A stretch of 64,000 nucleotides of DNA from Corallococcus coralloides DSM 2259 (GCF_000255295.1 NC_017030.1:1612001-1676000); one strand, 5' to 3'. Positions 54,674-61,913 are shown, numbered from the stretch's first letter. Numbers and translations: made by a program. Notes: generated from the sequence alone by a model not told the origin.

Positions 54674-54713
54674 AACTAAAGGCTTAGTTGTATTTGAACT
54701 AAGAGTTTAGTTC
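54674..54713. promoter_or_regulatory. Two tandem dyad operators for the BlaI-type repressor
   Basis: Two near-identical palindromes lie in the only AT-rich stretch between rnj and the repressor gene. The first is AACTAA-AGGC-TTAGTT (54674-54689) and the second GAACTAA-GAGT-TTAGTTC (54696-54713). Centres are 23 bp apart, about two helical turns. A TTGACG at 54662 could be a -35 box, which would put the first operator over the promoter. BlaI/MecI repressors bind such paired dyads as dimers, so autoregulation is likely. rnj on the other side could also be affected. Confidence 0.72.
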
Positions 54714-54727
54714 GAAGCCGGGAGGCC

Positions 54728-55132
54728 ATGCCCGTGACGAAGCCGCCGTCCGTCGAGGAGTCCAAGCCGCTCACGCCCGTGGAGCTGGAGCTGATGCAGC
54801 TCGTGTGGAGGCTGGGGGAGGTGAGCGTGGCGGACGTGCTCGCGGCGCTGCCGCCGGAGCGCAAGCTGGCCTACACGTCGGTGTCCACGGTGCTGCGCAT
54901 CCTGGAGCAGAAGGGCGTGGTGCAGAGCCGCAAGGAGGGGCGGGGGCACCTGTACTCGGCGCGGCTGTCTCGCGAGGCCTACGAGGCCCAGAGCGTGCGC
55001 CACCTGGTGGCGACGGTGTTCGACGGGACGCCGTCGTCGCTCGTGGCTCGGCTGGTGGAGGCGGTGCCGCTGTCCGCGGAGGAGGTGGAGCAGATCCGCA
55101 AGCTGCTGGGCCGCAAGGGAGGCCGGGGATGA
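54728..55132 (+). CDS. BlaI/MecI/CopY-family transcriptional repressor
   Basis: A winged-helix repressor of 134 residues. LTPVELELMQLVWRLGEVSV and VADVLAALPPERKLAYTSVSTVLRIL (nt ~54820-54900) are the wing-helix core with the TSVSTVL recognition helix, followed by EQKGVVQSRKEGRGHLYSA. The C-terminal helices dimerise and contain the linker that a partner protease cuts in BlaI. ATG 54728 is only 2 nt from GGAGG; GTG 54734 has better spacing and may be the real start. Its stop overlaps the M56 fusion gene by 4 nt (ATGA), the classic repressor-antirepressor pairing. Confidence 0.92.
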   Translation: MPVTKPPSVEESKPLTPVELELMQLVWRLGEVSVADVLAALPPERKLAYTSVSTVLRILEQKGVVQSRKEGRGHLYSARLSREAYEAQSVRHLVATVFDGTPSSLVARLVEAVPLSAEEVEQIRKLLGRKGGRG

Positions 55133-56721
55133 GCGCCTTTGTCCGGGACGTGCTGGCCGCGTACCTCACGGCGGCGGTGCTGGTGGCGGTGGGCTTCGGG
55201 CTCTTGCGCGCGGCGCTGGCGTTGGGGATGGAGCGGAGGCTGGACGCGCGGCAGACGCTGCGCGTGGGGCGGGTGACGCTGGGGCTGGCGGTGCTCCTGC
55301 CGTTCGTGGCGCTCGCGGCGCGGGAGTGGATGCCGTCGGCGCCGCTCTTCAAGTTCGAGCGTTCCCTGGTGGGCTACTCCGCGCCGCTGGTGCTTGTCGA
55401 AGCGCGGCCCGTGCTTGGCGCCGTGCCGGAGACGCGGTCCCCGGGCGCGGACCTGCCGTGGGCGAGGGTCGGAGTGGGGTTGGTAGGCGTGGGGGCGTTG
55501 GCGTTCCTGGCGTGGGAGCTGCGGCGGTATGCGCGCTTGCGGCGGAAGCTGGAGACGCTGCCGGTGCTTCGCCGCGTGGGTCGGGTGCGCGTGGTGCTGG
55601 GGGACGCGGCGGACGGCGCGTTCTCCGTGTGGTTTCCCGGCGGCGGCGCGTGGGCGGTGGTTCCCGCTGAGGTGTTGGAGGACTCGGAGGCGCTCCGGCT
55701 CACGGTGCGGCACGAGCTGCAACACCACCGGCAGCGGGACACGGTGTTTGCCTATGCGCGGCTGGGGTTCGACAGCGCCTTCTTCTGGAATCCGTTCGCT
55801 CGGGCGTTCTCGCGGTGGTTGGCGGAGCGTCAGGAGTTCGCCTGTGACGAGGCGCTCGTCACGGTGAAGCACGTGTCCGCGGATGCGTATGCGCGGTGCC
55901 TGTTGCAGGCGTCGCTGCGTGTCCCGGTAGCCCTTTCTCTTCCCGCCGGTGTCACCGGCATGTCCCACCCCACCGTCAGGAGGATCCACATGCTGTTCCA
56001 GCCTCGTCCCCGTAGCTCCGTGCGCACCCTGGGTCTGTCGTTGTCGCTCGCGTTGGTGCTCACGCCGCTGGCGTTGTGGGCGCAGGGCACGGTGCGGGGA
56101 CGCGCGGTGTCGCTGACGGAGGCGCGTGCGCTGGCGGAGGCGGGGCAGAAGGTGGGGGACCTGCCGGTGGTGGTGGATGCCGCCGTAGTCGAACAGCTCA
56201 ACAAGTTCGTCACCACGCGGAAGGGCCGCGACTTCATGCGCAAGGCGCTGGCGAACCTCCAGGAGCACCGAGAGGCGATGACGGGCACGCTGCGCTCGCG
56301 CTCCCTGCCGGAGGGGCTGCTCGCGGTGGCGATGGTGGAGTCGGCGGTGAGCAACCTGCCGGAGACGTCTCGCGAGCCGTCGATGGCGCCGGGGCCGAGG
56401 GGTGCGGGCGTGTGGATGTTCATTCCGGAGACGGCGCGTCGCTACGGCTTGAAGGTGGAGGCGGGACGCGATGAGCGGCTGGACGTGGCGCGGGAGACGG
56501 AGGCCGCCGCGGCCCTCTTCCAGGCGCTGTATGAGCGCTACGGCGACTGGCGGCTCGCGCTCGCGGCCTACAACCAGGGTGAGGGCGTGGTGGACCGCGT
56601 CCTCGCGGAGAGCGGTGTACGCGACGTGAGCGAGCTGGTACGCACCGGCAAGCTCAATGGCTACACCGCCACCGTGCAGGCTGGAGTGCTGCTGCTGCGC
56701 AACCCGCACCTGCTCGACTGA
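55129..56721 (+). CDS. M56 (BlaR1-like) membrane peptidase fused to a lytic transglycosylase domain
   Basis: A protein of 530 residues. The N-terminal half has BlaR1/MecR1-type membrane helices and a zinc protease site: HELQHH (His195, Glu196, His199) and a downstream E-x3-D in EFACDEALV (Glu236, Asp240). A further transmembrane segment lies at ~300-318. Instead of a penicillin-binding sensor the C-terminus is an SLT/MltD-like lytic transglycosylase: catalytic-type Glu404 in LLAVAMVESAVSNLPE, then GVWMFIPETARRYGLKV and LALAAYNQGEGVVDRVL. Predicted: membrane protease inactivating the co-encoded BlaI repressor, with a wall-binding or wall-cutting external domain. It is translationally coupled to the repressor. 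Confidence 0.85.
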   Translation: MSAFVRDVLAAYLTAAVLVAVGFGLLRAALALGMERRLDARQTLRVGRVTLGLAVLLPFVALAAREWMPSAPLFKFERSLVGYSAPLVLVEARPVLGAVPETRSPGADLPWARVGVGLVGVGALAFLAWELRRYARLRRKLETLPVLRRVGRVRVVLGDAADGAFSVWFPGGGAWAVVPAEVLEDSEALRLTVRHELQHHRQRDTVFAYARLGFDSAFFWNPFARAFSRWLAERQEFACDEALVTVKHVSADAYARCLLQASLRVPVALSLPAGVTGMSHPTVRRIHMLFQPRPRSSVRTLGLSLSLALVLTPLALWAQGTVRGRAVSLTEARALAEAGQKVGDLPVVVDAAVVEQLNKFVTTRKGRDFMRKALANLQEHREAMTGTLRSRSLPEGLLAVAMVESAVSNLPETSREPSMAPGPRGAGVWMFIPETARRYGLKVEAGRDERLDVARETEAAAALFQALYERYGDWRLALAAYNQGEGVVDRVLAESGVRDVSELVRTGKLNGYTATVQAGVLLLRNPHLLD

Positions 56722-56900
56722 GCGGTGGATCGCGGTGCCGGTGCGTCGCGCTGGCGCCGCGTCCTGCTGCTGTAGCCCGCCACCGTGCAGGCCGGAGTGC
56801 TGCTGCTGTGCAACCCGCACCTGCTCGACTGAGCGGTGGAGCGCGGTGCCGGTGCGTGTCGCGCGGGTGCCGCGTCCTGCTGCAGTAGCCCTCCACCGTG
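56667..56900. repeat. Tandem duplication of the 3' end of the M56/transglycosylase gene
   Basis: The last ~55 coding nt plus ~56 nt of downstream sequence (copy 1, 56667-56777) are repeated at 56778-56890 with about 90% identity, and a third copy begins at 56891 but breaks off after about 10 nt. Periods are 111 and 113 bp. Copy 2 still encodes the terminal VLLL-(C)-NPHLLD with its stop, so it is a detached, non-translated gene end. No other ORF is supported in 56722-57056; a 14-bp palindrome GTCCGGGCCCGGAC lies at 56931-56944. Confidence 0.85.
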
Positions 56901-57056
56901 CTTTTCCCGCGCGGTGATGACCTGTGCAGCGTCCGGGCCCGGACGCCGCATCTGTCAGGCTGCCGGGGAATGTCCCTGCGGCGCCCGGGTTCAGATGCGC
57001 GCCACCCTGCTTTCGCGCGAGGATGGCGGCGCTCAGCGCCAGGGGTGGGAAACGCC

Positions 57057-57857
57057 ATGAAGATCGTCGCGCTCGTTCGTCCCGCGGGTGAGGTTCCAGA
57101 AGCCGCGCAGGTGCTCGCCGCCGCGGCGGGCATGGCCCCGGCGGAGGCCCGCATGCGGCTGGCTCCCGAGCCTCCCGCCCTGATTGCACGCCTGGCTCCC
57201 GAGGCGGCGGATGCCCTGGTGAAGACCCTCCGGGACGCGGGGCTCGCGGCGCTCGCCATCGACGAATCAGAGGTCGCGGAGCGCGTCACGGCTCGCACCG
57301 TGACGTTCGGCGCGGCGCAGGCGACGTTCACGCCCCGCGCGGGTGCTCCGCTCAGCATGGCCTGGGAGGACGTGACGGTCATCCTCCGGGGCGCGTCGTC
57401 CCTGCGCACGCAGAGCGAGCACACGGAGAAGACGACGAAGGTGGCGCTGGGCACGGCCCTCATCACGGGCGGCCTGAAGATGACGAAGACGGCGGAGAAG
57501 AGCGTGCGCGGCTCGCAGGAGGAGACGTCGCAGGTCGTCTTCATCTTCGACCGCGACGGCAGGGGCGCCGTGCTGCCGGAGATGGGCTTCGACTTCTCGT
57601 GCCTGGGGCCCGCGATGCAGCCGTCGCGCACCGCGAACATGGTGACCCTGGCGCGCCTGGTGCGCGAGCGCGCCCCGGCCGCGTTCTACGACGAGCGGCT
57701 GATGCGGCTGGGGCGCCGGCCCGTGCCCTTCGTGCTGGGCGGGGCCGTGCAGGTGGTCAGTGGCGCGACGTCCCACTCCCGCATCAACACCGCGCAGGGC
57801 CTGGACGTGCTCGCGGAGGCCATACGCCTGGGCGTGGCCCAGGGCGACCTGCCTTGA
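57057..57857 (+). CDS. Uncharacterised protein
   Basis: A soluble protein of 266 residues, not recognised. It opens with a short alpha-beta segment (KIVALVRPAGEVPEAAQVLA) of about 75 residues resembling a ferredoxin-like domain, then a beta-rich region including PLSMAWEDVTVILRG. A central low-hydrophobicity stretch has many Thr and Lys (SEHTEKTTKVALG), and RTANMVTLARLVRERAPAAFYDERL is helical. There is no signal peptide. ATG 57057 is near AGGGG; the frame is open upstream to 56898. It could be a cytoplasmic sensor or chaperone-like protein, but there is no real evidence. Confidence 0.6.
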   Translation: MKIVALVRPAGEVPEAAQVLAAAAGMAPAEARMRLAPEPPALIARLAPEAADALVKTLRDAGLAALAIDESEVAERVTARTVTFGAAQATFTPRAGAPLSMAWEDVTVILRGASSLRTQSEHTEKTTKVALGTALITGGLKMTKTAEKSVRGSQEETSQVVFIFDRDGRGAVLPEMGFDFSCLGPAMQPSRTANMVTLARLVRERAPAAFYDERLMRLGRRPVPFVLGGAVQVVSGATSHSRINTAQGLDVLAEAIRLGVAQGDLP

Positions 57858-58088
57858 CCGTGCATGCGCGGTGCGGATGAGCCCGGCGGGTCCGGGGCGT
57901 CCGCCTCGCGCGGAAGCCGCAACGCGTTTCGTGCCGCAGGGCTTTGCGCGGGGGGGAACTCTGCCTGCTCTGCTCAGACGCGAGAACGAGCCCGGTTGGG
58001 CCGGGAGCCTTCCGCATCTCGGTGATGCCGTGACGCGCTGCGTGCGATGCGACCTCGCTCGGGAGGAGCGCTGCCCGGCTCTGGTCTC

Positions 58089-60911
58089 TCAGGACATCGG
58101 CGTGGAGCCTTCCGGCGGCGCACGGGAGATCCACGCGGCGATGAACACATCCAATTCGCCTCGCATCACGTCCTTCACGCGAGGCGTCCCCGCGCCCGTG
58201 CGTGGATCCTCCACGCGTGCTCCACGGCCCAGGAAGTAGCGGCGGGCCTCGTCGGTGCTGGCGCCCTGGCCGGCGACGACGCGCGCGGCGATGCCCTTGA
58301 GCTCGTCCAGCTCCCCGGCGCCAATGAGCGTGAGCACGCGGCCCGTGGCCTCGTCCTTCGCGGTGACCTCGTTGCGCACGCGTTGGAGGTACTCGCCCTC
58401 GCGGCTCTTCACCGGCCGGCCCTCCAGCACCAGCAGCTCCCGCTCCACCTCCTCCAGCGGTCCGCCCCGGTGCACGCGCACGTACGCGCGCTGGCGCTTC
58501 TCGTCCTCCAGGCGGCGGTGCAGCCCCGCCTCTCCCGCGAGGAACCCATACGCGCCTGGCCCTGCGATGCGCACCACCACGCGCGCGGGAGCGTCCGCCT
58601 CCGCGACGGCGGTGGCCTCGTAGCCCCGGCGCTGCGCCCAGCCCAGGTACATGGTGGCCAGCTCCTGCACCCACACGTCCTGCAGCTCCGACGCGTCGCT
58701 GGCGCAGATGTCCACCAGCGCCTCGTTGTCCAACGTCGTGGCCCCGGCGGCCCGCAGTGCCTCCGCCATCTGGACCTCGCGCGCGACCTCCTCCACCTGC
58801 TTCGCGGCGGAGCCCAGCTGCACCTCGTTCTTCGCCTCGCGCACCAGCCGGCGCCCGAACTGGCACGCGGCCTCCAGGCGGTCCAGCTCTCCCAGCTGCG
58901 CCTCCACCGTGCGGAAGGCGCGGAGGACGTCCGCCGCGCGCAGCGAGTCGTCCCAGAGGTTGGGCGCCTGAGTCTCCGCGAGCAGCGCCGCGCGGCGTGC
59001 CTCCAGCTCCGACCGTCCCGTGGACTCCGCGAGCGCGCGCGCACGGCCCACCAGCCGGTCCATTTCAATCAGCAGCGACTTGCGGTCCAGCCGGCGCTTC
59101 ACCGCCGCGGCCTTTGGCGTGGGCAACAGCAGCTGCGCCGTCACCTCGCGGGGCGGTGGCACGGGCTCCGCGACCGCGACCACGCGGCCTCCCGGACGGG
59201 CCTCCACGCGCACGGGCGTGCCCGGCGGCAGCGGCCTGCGCGCGATCTCCACCGCGAGCGCCGCGGTGAGCGTCTTCTCGATTTCACGCTGCAGGTAGCG
59301 CGCGCCGAACTGCGGCGAATAGCCGCGCTCCACCAGCCGGTCCACCACCTCCGGTGTCACCTCCACGTCCAGGGCGCGGGCGCGGATGCCCTCGCGCTCC
59401 AGCACGCGGCCCACCTCGCGCTGGGCAATCTTGCGGATGTCCACGCGCGACAGCGGACGGAAGTGGCAGATGGCGTCGAAGCGGTTGAGGAACTCCGGGC
59501 GGAAGGCCTCCGCGATGCGGCGGTCCACCTCCGACACCTGCTCCTCGGCGCGCTTGTGCGCGGCGAAGCCCAGGCCCGCCTCGCGGTACACCTCCGAGCC
59601 CACGTTGGACGTGGCCACGATGAGCGTGTTGTTGCACGACACCGCTTCACCCGCGCCGTTGACGAAGGTGCCCTCGTCGAAGAGCTGGAGGAAGCGGTCG
59701 TGCACGCTGCGCGCGGCCTTCTCGAACTCGTCCAGCAGCAGCACGGTGAACACCTTGCCGTCGAGCAGCGCGGACAGCTCTCCACGCCGCGTCTCCAGCG
59801 CGGGCGCCCACGACGCGCCGAAGGGGACGCTCTCGTCGCCGTCGTTGGGGTAGTCCGCCATGTTCAGGCGCACCAGCCTGTCGGCGGAGCCGAAGAGGTA
59901 CTCCGCCAGCAGCTTCGCCAGCTGCGTCTTGCCCACGCCCGTGGGCCCGGCGAAGAGGAACACGCCCAGCGGGCGGCGCGGGTCGTTGAGCCCCGCCTTG
60001 AGCAGCGCCACCGAGCGCAGCACCGCGGCCACCGCGTCCGTCTGGCCGAGCAGCCGCTCCCCGAAGAAGCGCTCCGTCTCCTCCAGGTCCAGCGGCATCG
60101 CGTCGTCCACGACGAAGCGGGGCAGGCGCGTGGCGGCGCAGAAGCGGGTGAGCACGTCCTCCGGCCCCACGTGGTCGCGCGCCACGCCCGCGGCCTCCGC
60201 CGCCGTCTCCTTGAGCAGCTCGATGGCCTTGCGCGGCATGTGCTGCGCCAGGAGGAACTTCGCGGACAGCCGCAGCGCCAGGTCGCACGCGGCCGGGTCG
60301 ATGGGCAGCCGCAGCTCGCGCTCCAGCTCCTCCGCCACGCGGCCGACAATCCAGCGCGCCTTCTCCAGCGGCGGCTCGTTCAGCGGCAGCAGGTGGAGCC
60401 GCTCGGCCAGGGCCTCGTCGGCGCGCAGCAGCTCCTGCACGCGCTTGGGTTCGGTCTCGAAGATGAAGCGCAGGCCGCCGGTGCGCAGCGCGCGCACGGC
60501 CACCGGCGCCAGGGGGCCGCCCAGGGCCACCGGCAGGTCGCGGATGTAGACGATGGGGCAGGGGTGGCGGCCCAGGTGGGTGAGCAGCTCCTCGAAGGAC
60601 TCGGCCGCCTGGCGCTGGGTGCTGCGCGCCAGGATGTTCGCGACGGACACCTCCACGAGCCGCGCCTGGGCCAGGTCGCCGTCCACGCGTCCTTCCGCGA
60701 TGCGGCGAGCCACCTCCTGCACGAGCGCGCTCTTGCCCACGCCGGGCTCGCCCGCCAGCAGCGGGTGCTTGCCTCCGCGCGCCAGGAGCCCCAGCACCTC
60801 CGTCACGGAGGTGTCCATGCCGTGGGCGGCCGGCAGCTTCCCCTCGCGCGCCATCGCGGTGAGGTCGCGGTCGATGAGCCGCTCCTGGTCTTCGTTCTTC
60901 CTCGTCGCCAT
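58089..60911 (-). CDS. Clp-type AAA+ ATPase fused to a release-factor-2-like domain lacking GGQ
   Basis: A protein of 940 residues. There is no Clp N-domain. AAA1 has Walker A GEPGVGKS (54-61) but a degraded Walker B (IVYIRDLP). AAA2 is intact: Walker A GPTGVGKT (322-329), Walker B VLLLDEFEKA, sensor 1 IVATSNVGSE and sensor 2 FGARYLQREIE. From ~605 to 930 the sequence follows bacterial RF2 (PrfB): APNLWDDSLRAADVL, MYLGWAQRRGYEAT, GAYGFLAGEAGLHR and the RF2 C-terminal EDPRTGAGTPRVKDVMRGELDVF. The catalytic GGQ and the SPF stop-codon tripeptide are both missing. The protein is probably an unfoldase recruited to ribosomes or the ribosomal A site. It stands alone. Confidence 0.85.
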   Translation of the reverse strand: MATRKNEDQERLIDRDLTAMAREGKLPAAHGMDTSVTEVLGLLARGGKHPLLAGEPGVGKSALVQEVARRIAEGRVDGDLAQARLVEVSVANILARSTQRQAAESFEELLTHLGRHPCPIVYIRDLPVALGGPLAPVAVRALRTGGLRFIFETEPKRVQELLRADEALAERLHLLPLNEPPLEKARWIVGRVAEELERELRLPIDPAACDLALRLSAKFLLAQHMPRKAIELLKETAAEAAGVARDHVGPEDVLTRFCAATRLPRFVVDDAMPLDLEETERFFGERLLGQTDAVAAVLRSVALLKAGLNDPRRPLGVFLFAGPTGVGKTQLAKLLAEYLFGSADRLVRLNMADYPNDGDESVPFGASWAPALETRRGELSALLDGKVFTVLLLDEFEKAARSVHDRFLQLFDEGTFVNGAGEAVSCNNTLIVATSNVGSEVYREAGLGFAAHKRAEEQVSEVDRRIAEAFRPEFLNRFDAICHFRPLSRVDIRKIAQREVGRVLEREGIRARALDVEVTPEVVDRLVERGYSPQFGARYLQREIEKTLTAALAVEIARRPLPPGTPVRVEARPGGRVVAVAEPVPPPREVTAQLLLPTPKAAAVKRRLDRKSLLIEMDRLVGRARALAESTGRSELEARRAALLAETQAPNLWDDSLRAADVLRAFRTVEAQLGELDRLEAACQFGRRLVREAKNEVQLGSAAKQVEEVAREVQMAEALRAAGATTLDNEALVDICASDASELQDVWVQELATMYLGWAQRRGYEATAVAEADAPARVVVRIAGPGAYGFLAGEAGLHRRLEDEKRQRAYVRVHRGGPLEEVERELLVLEGRPVKSREGEYLQRVRNEVTAKDEATGRVLTLIGAGELDELKGIAARVVAGQGASTDEARRYFLGRGARVEDPRTGAGTPRVKDVMRGELDVFIAAWISRAPPEGSTPMS

Positions 60912-61001
60912 GGTGTGGTCCGGAACGCCCCCTCGACGTGCGGCACTCTAACCGTTGCGGCGCGGAAGCGAAGTCCCGGCCCATCCGCGTGGGCCAGGAC
61001 C

Positions 61002-61544
61002 TTACGCTTCCAGCTCCGTGTGCCAGTAGGCCACGTCCCTCAGGAACTTGCGCCAGGACAGGGGCAGGCCCTTCTCCATGAGGAACGACACGACCAGTGC
61101 GTCCGGCAGCCGCTTCGGCTTCGCGGGCACGGTGCGCAGCGTCATCCGCGCCTGCGCCGGGGTGCGGTTGCCCTTCTTCTGGTTGCAGGGCACGCAGGCG
61201 ATGACGATGTTGTCCCAGCTCGTGCGGCCACCCTGCGCGCGCGGCAGCACGTGGTCGTACGTGGCCTCCGGGCGGGTCACCTTGCGGCCGCAGTACTGGC
61301 AGCGGCACTGGTCGCGCTGGTAGACGTTCTCGCGGCTGAAGCGCACGCCGCGCGGGCCCTTCCACAGGGCGCGCACGAAGCGGATGACGGACGGCATGCG
61401 CAGCTCCACCGTCACCGAGCGGATGACGCGGTCTTCGTACTCCTCGACGACCTCCACCTTGCCCTGGACGAGCAGCATGACGGCGCGTTGCCACGGGATG
61501 CGTGCGACGGGTTCGTAGGACTGGCTCAGCACCAGCGTTTCCAT
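61002..61544 (-). CDS. HNH endonuclease family protein
   Basis: A protein of 180 residues with an HNH/zinc-finger core: CRCQYCGRKV, ATYDHVLPRAQGG (catalytic-type His), SWDNIVIACVPCNQKKGNRTP (Asn and second Cys pair). The N-terminal METLVLSQSYEPVARIPWQRA is shared by a widespread stand-alone HNH family of unknown role. ATG 61544 has AAAGG 10 nt upstream; the frame open to 61679 runs through the tRNA-like sequence and is not used. The coding sequence starts 24 nt downstream of a tRNA-Trp-like gene on the same strand. Confidence 0.85.
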   Translation of the reverse strand: METLVLSQSYEPVARIPWQRAVMLLVQGKVEVVEEYEDRVIRSVTVELRMPSVIRFVRALWKGPRGVRFSRENVYQRDQCRCQYCGRKVTRPEATYDHVLPRAQGGRTSWDNIVIACVPCNQKKGNRTPAQARMTLRTVPAKPKRLPDALVVSFLMEKGLPLSWRKFLRDVAYWHTELEA

Positions 61545-61568
61545 GACACAGGGGCCTTTCGGGCGGGA

Positions 61569-61636
61569 CAGGCCGCCAGGGAGTCGAACCCTGCTCGCCC
61601 GGATTTGGAGTCCAGACGGCACCCGGTGCGCGGCCT
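61569..61636 (-). tRNA. tRNA-Trp(CCA)-like gene with truncated D arm
   Basis: The reverse strand folds as a tRNA. The acceptor AGGCCGC (61636-61630) pairs perfectly with GCGGCCT (61576-61570), discriminator G at 61569. The anticodon stem is CTGGA/TCCGG (one T-G pair) around loop CTCCAAA (61610-61604), anticodon CCA. A 5-nt variable loop is followed by a perfect T arm, CAGGG-TTCGACT-CCCTG. Only 14 nt, GC-ACCGGGTGCC-GT, stand between acceptor and anticodon stems, where about 19 are normal, so the D arm is reduced to a 4-bp mini-hairpin. A1-U72, G73 and CCA match tRNA-Trp identity. No CCA end is encoded. Confidence 0.55.
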
Positions 61637-61679
61637 TTGTGTGGGACTGGGAAGCGGAAGGTGAGCGGCGCCCGGACAT

Positions 61680-61716
61680 GAAGAAGGCCGGGTCCCCGCT
61701 GTCGGGAGCCCGGCCT
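61680..61716 (-). terminator. Terminator-like hairpin between the small ORF and the tRNA-like gene
   Basis: Reverse strand: AGGCCGGG (61716-61709) pairs with CCCGGCCT (61692-61685), with an inner stem CCCG/CGGG, and TTCTTC follows. It lies 39 nt after the stop of the small ORF (61755) and 44 nt before the tRNA-like gene. Confidence 0.55.
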
Positions 61717-61754
61717 CCAGGGACATGCCGCGTCAGGGACGGGGCGTGACGCCT

Positions 61755-61913
61755 TCAGGAGCCGGGCGAGGCGAGGCGAAAGGACGCGAAGTCCCGCCAG
61801 CGGCACGTGGAAGGAGCGGTCACCGGGCTGGGACGCGAGGCCGCGTCGATGCCGTGACCGGAAGGGTTCAGGTGCTTGAGGTTCATCGGGGCCTGCTTCA
61901 TCGCCTGGCGCAT
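61755..61913 (-). CDS. Possible 52-residue small protein
   Basis: ATG 61913 is preceded by a perfect AAAGGAG with an 8-nt spacer, the clearest Shine-Dalgarno in this stretch. The frame runs 52 codons to TGA (61755). The product starts MRQAMKQAPMNLKHLNPSGHG and is basic, with one Cys and no membrane segment. A terminator-like hairpin follows. It is not recognised as any family. Supporting features are the ribosome-binding site and the terminator; against it, the C-terminal half looks unstructured and no homologues could be checked. Confidence 0.45.
   Translation of the reverse strand: MRQAMKQAPMNLKHLNPSGHGIDAASRPSPVTAPSTCRWRDFASFRLASPGS

Noticed and set aside
55974-56721. Separate lytic transglycosylase gene starting near the internal ATG around 55990
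   Set aside because: The frame is continuous with the M56 part, no Shine-Dalgarno precedes the internal ATG, and the transmembrane segment between fits one fused protein.
57858-58088. 231 bp between the uncharacterised gene and the AAA+ fusion
   Set aside because: No gene, convincing promoter or strong hairpin (only a 5-bp CCCGG/CCGGG stem); nothing to report.
58047-61664. 1205-residue open frame on the plus strand opposite the AAA+/RF2 fusion
   Set aside because: Composition is His/Arg/Gln/Leu-rich and repetitive without domain motifs, while the reverse strand gives intact Walker motifs; a codon-phase shadow.
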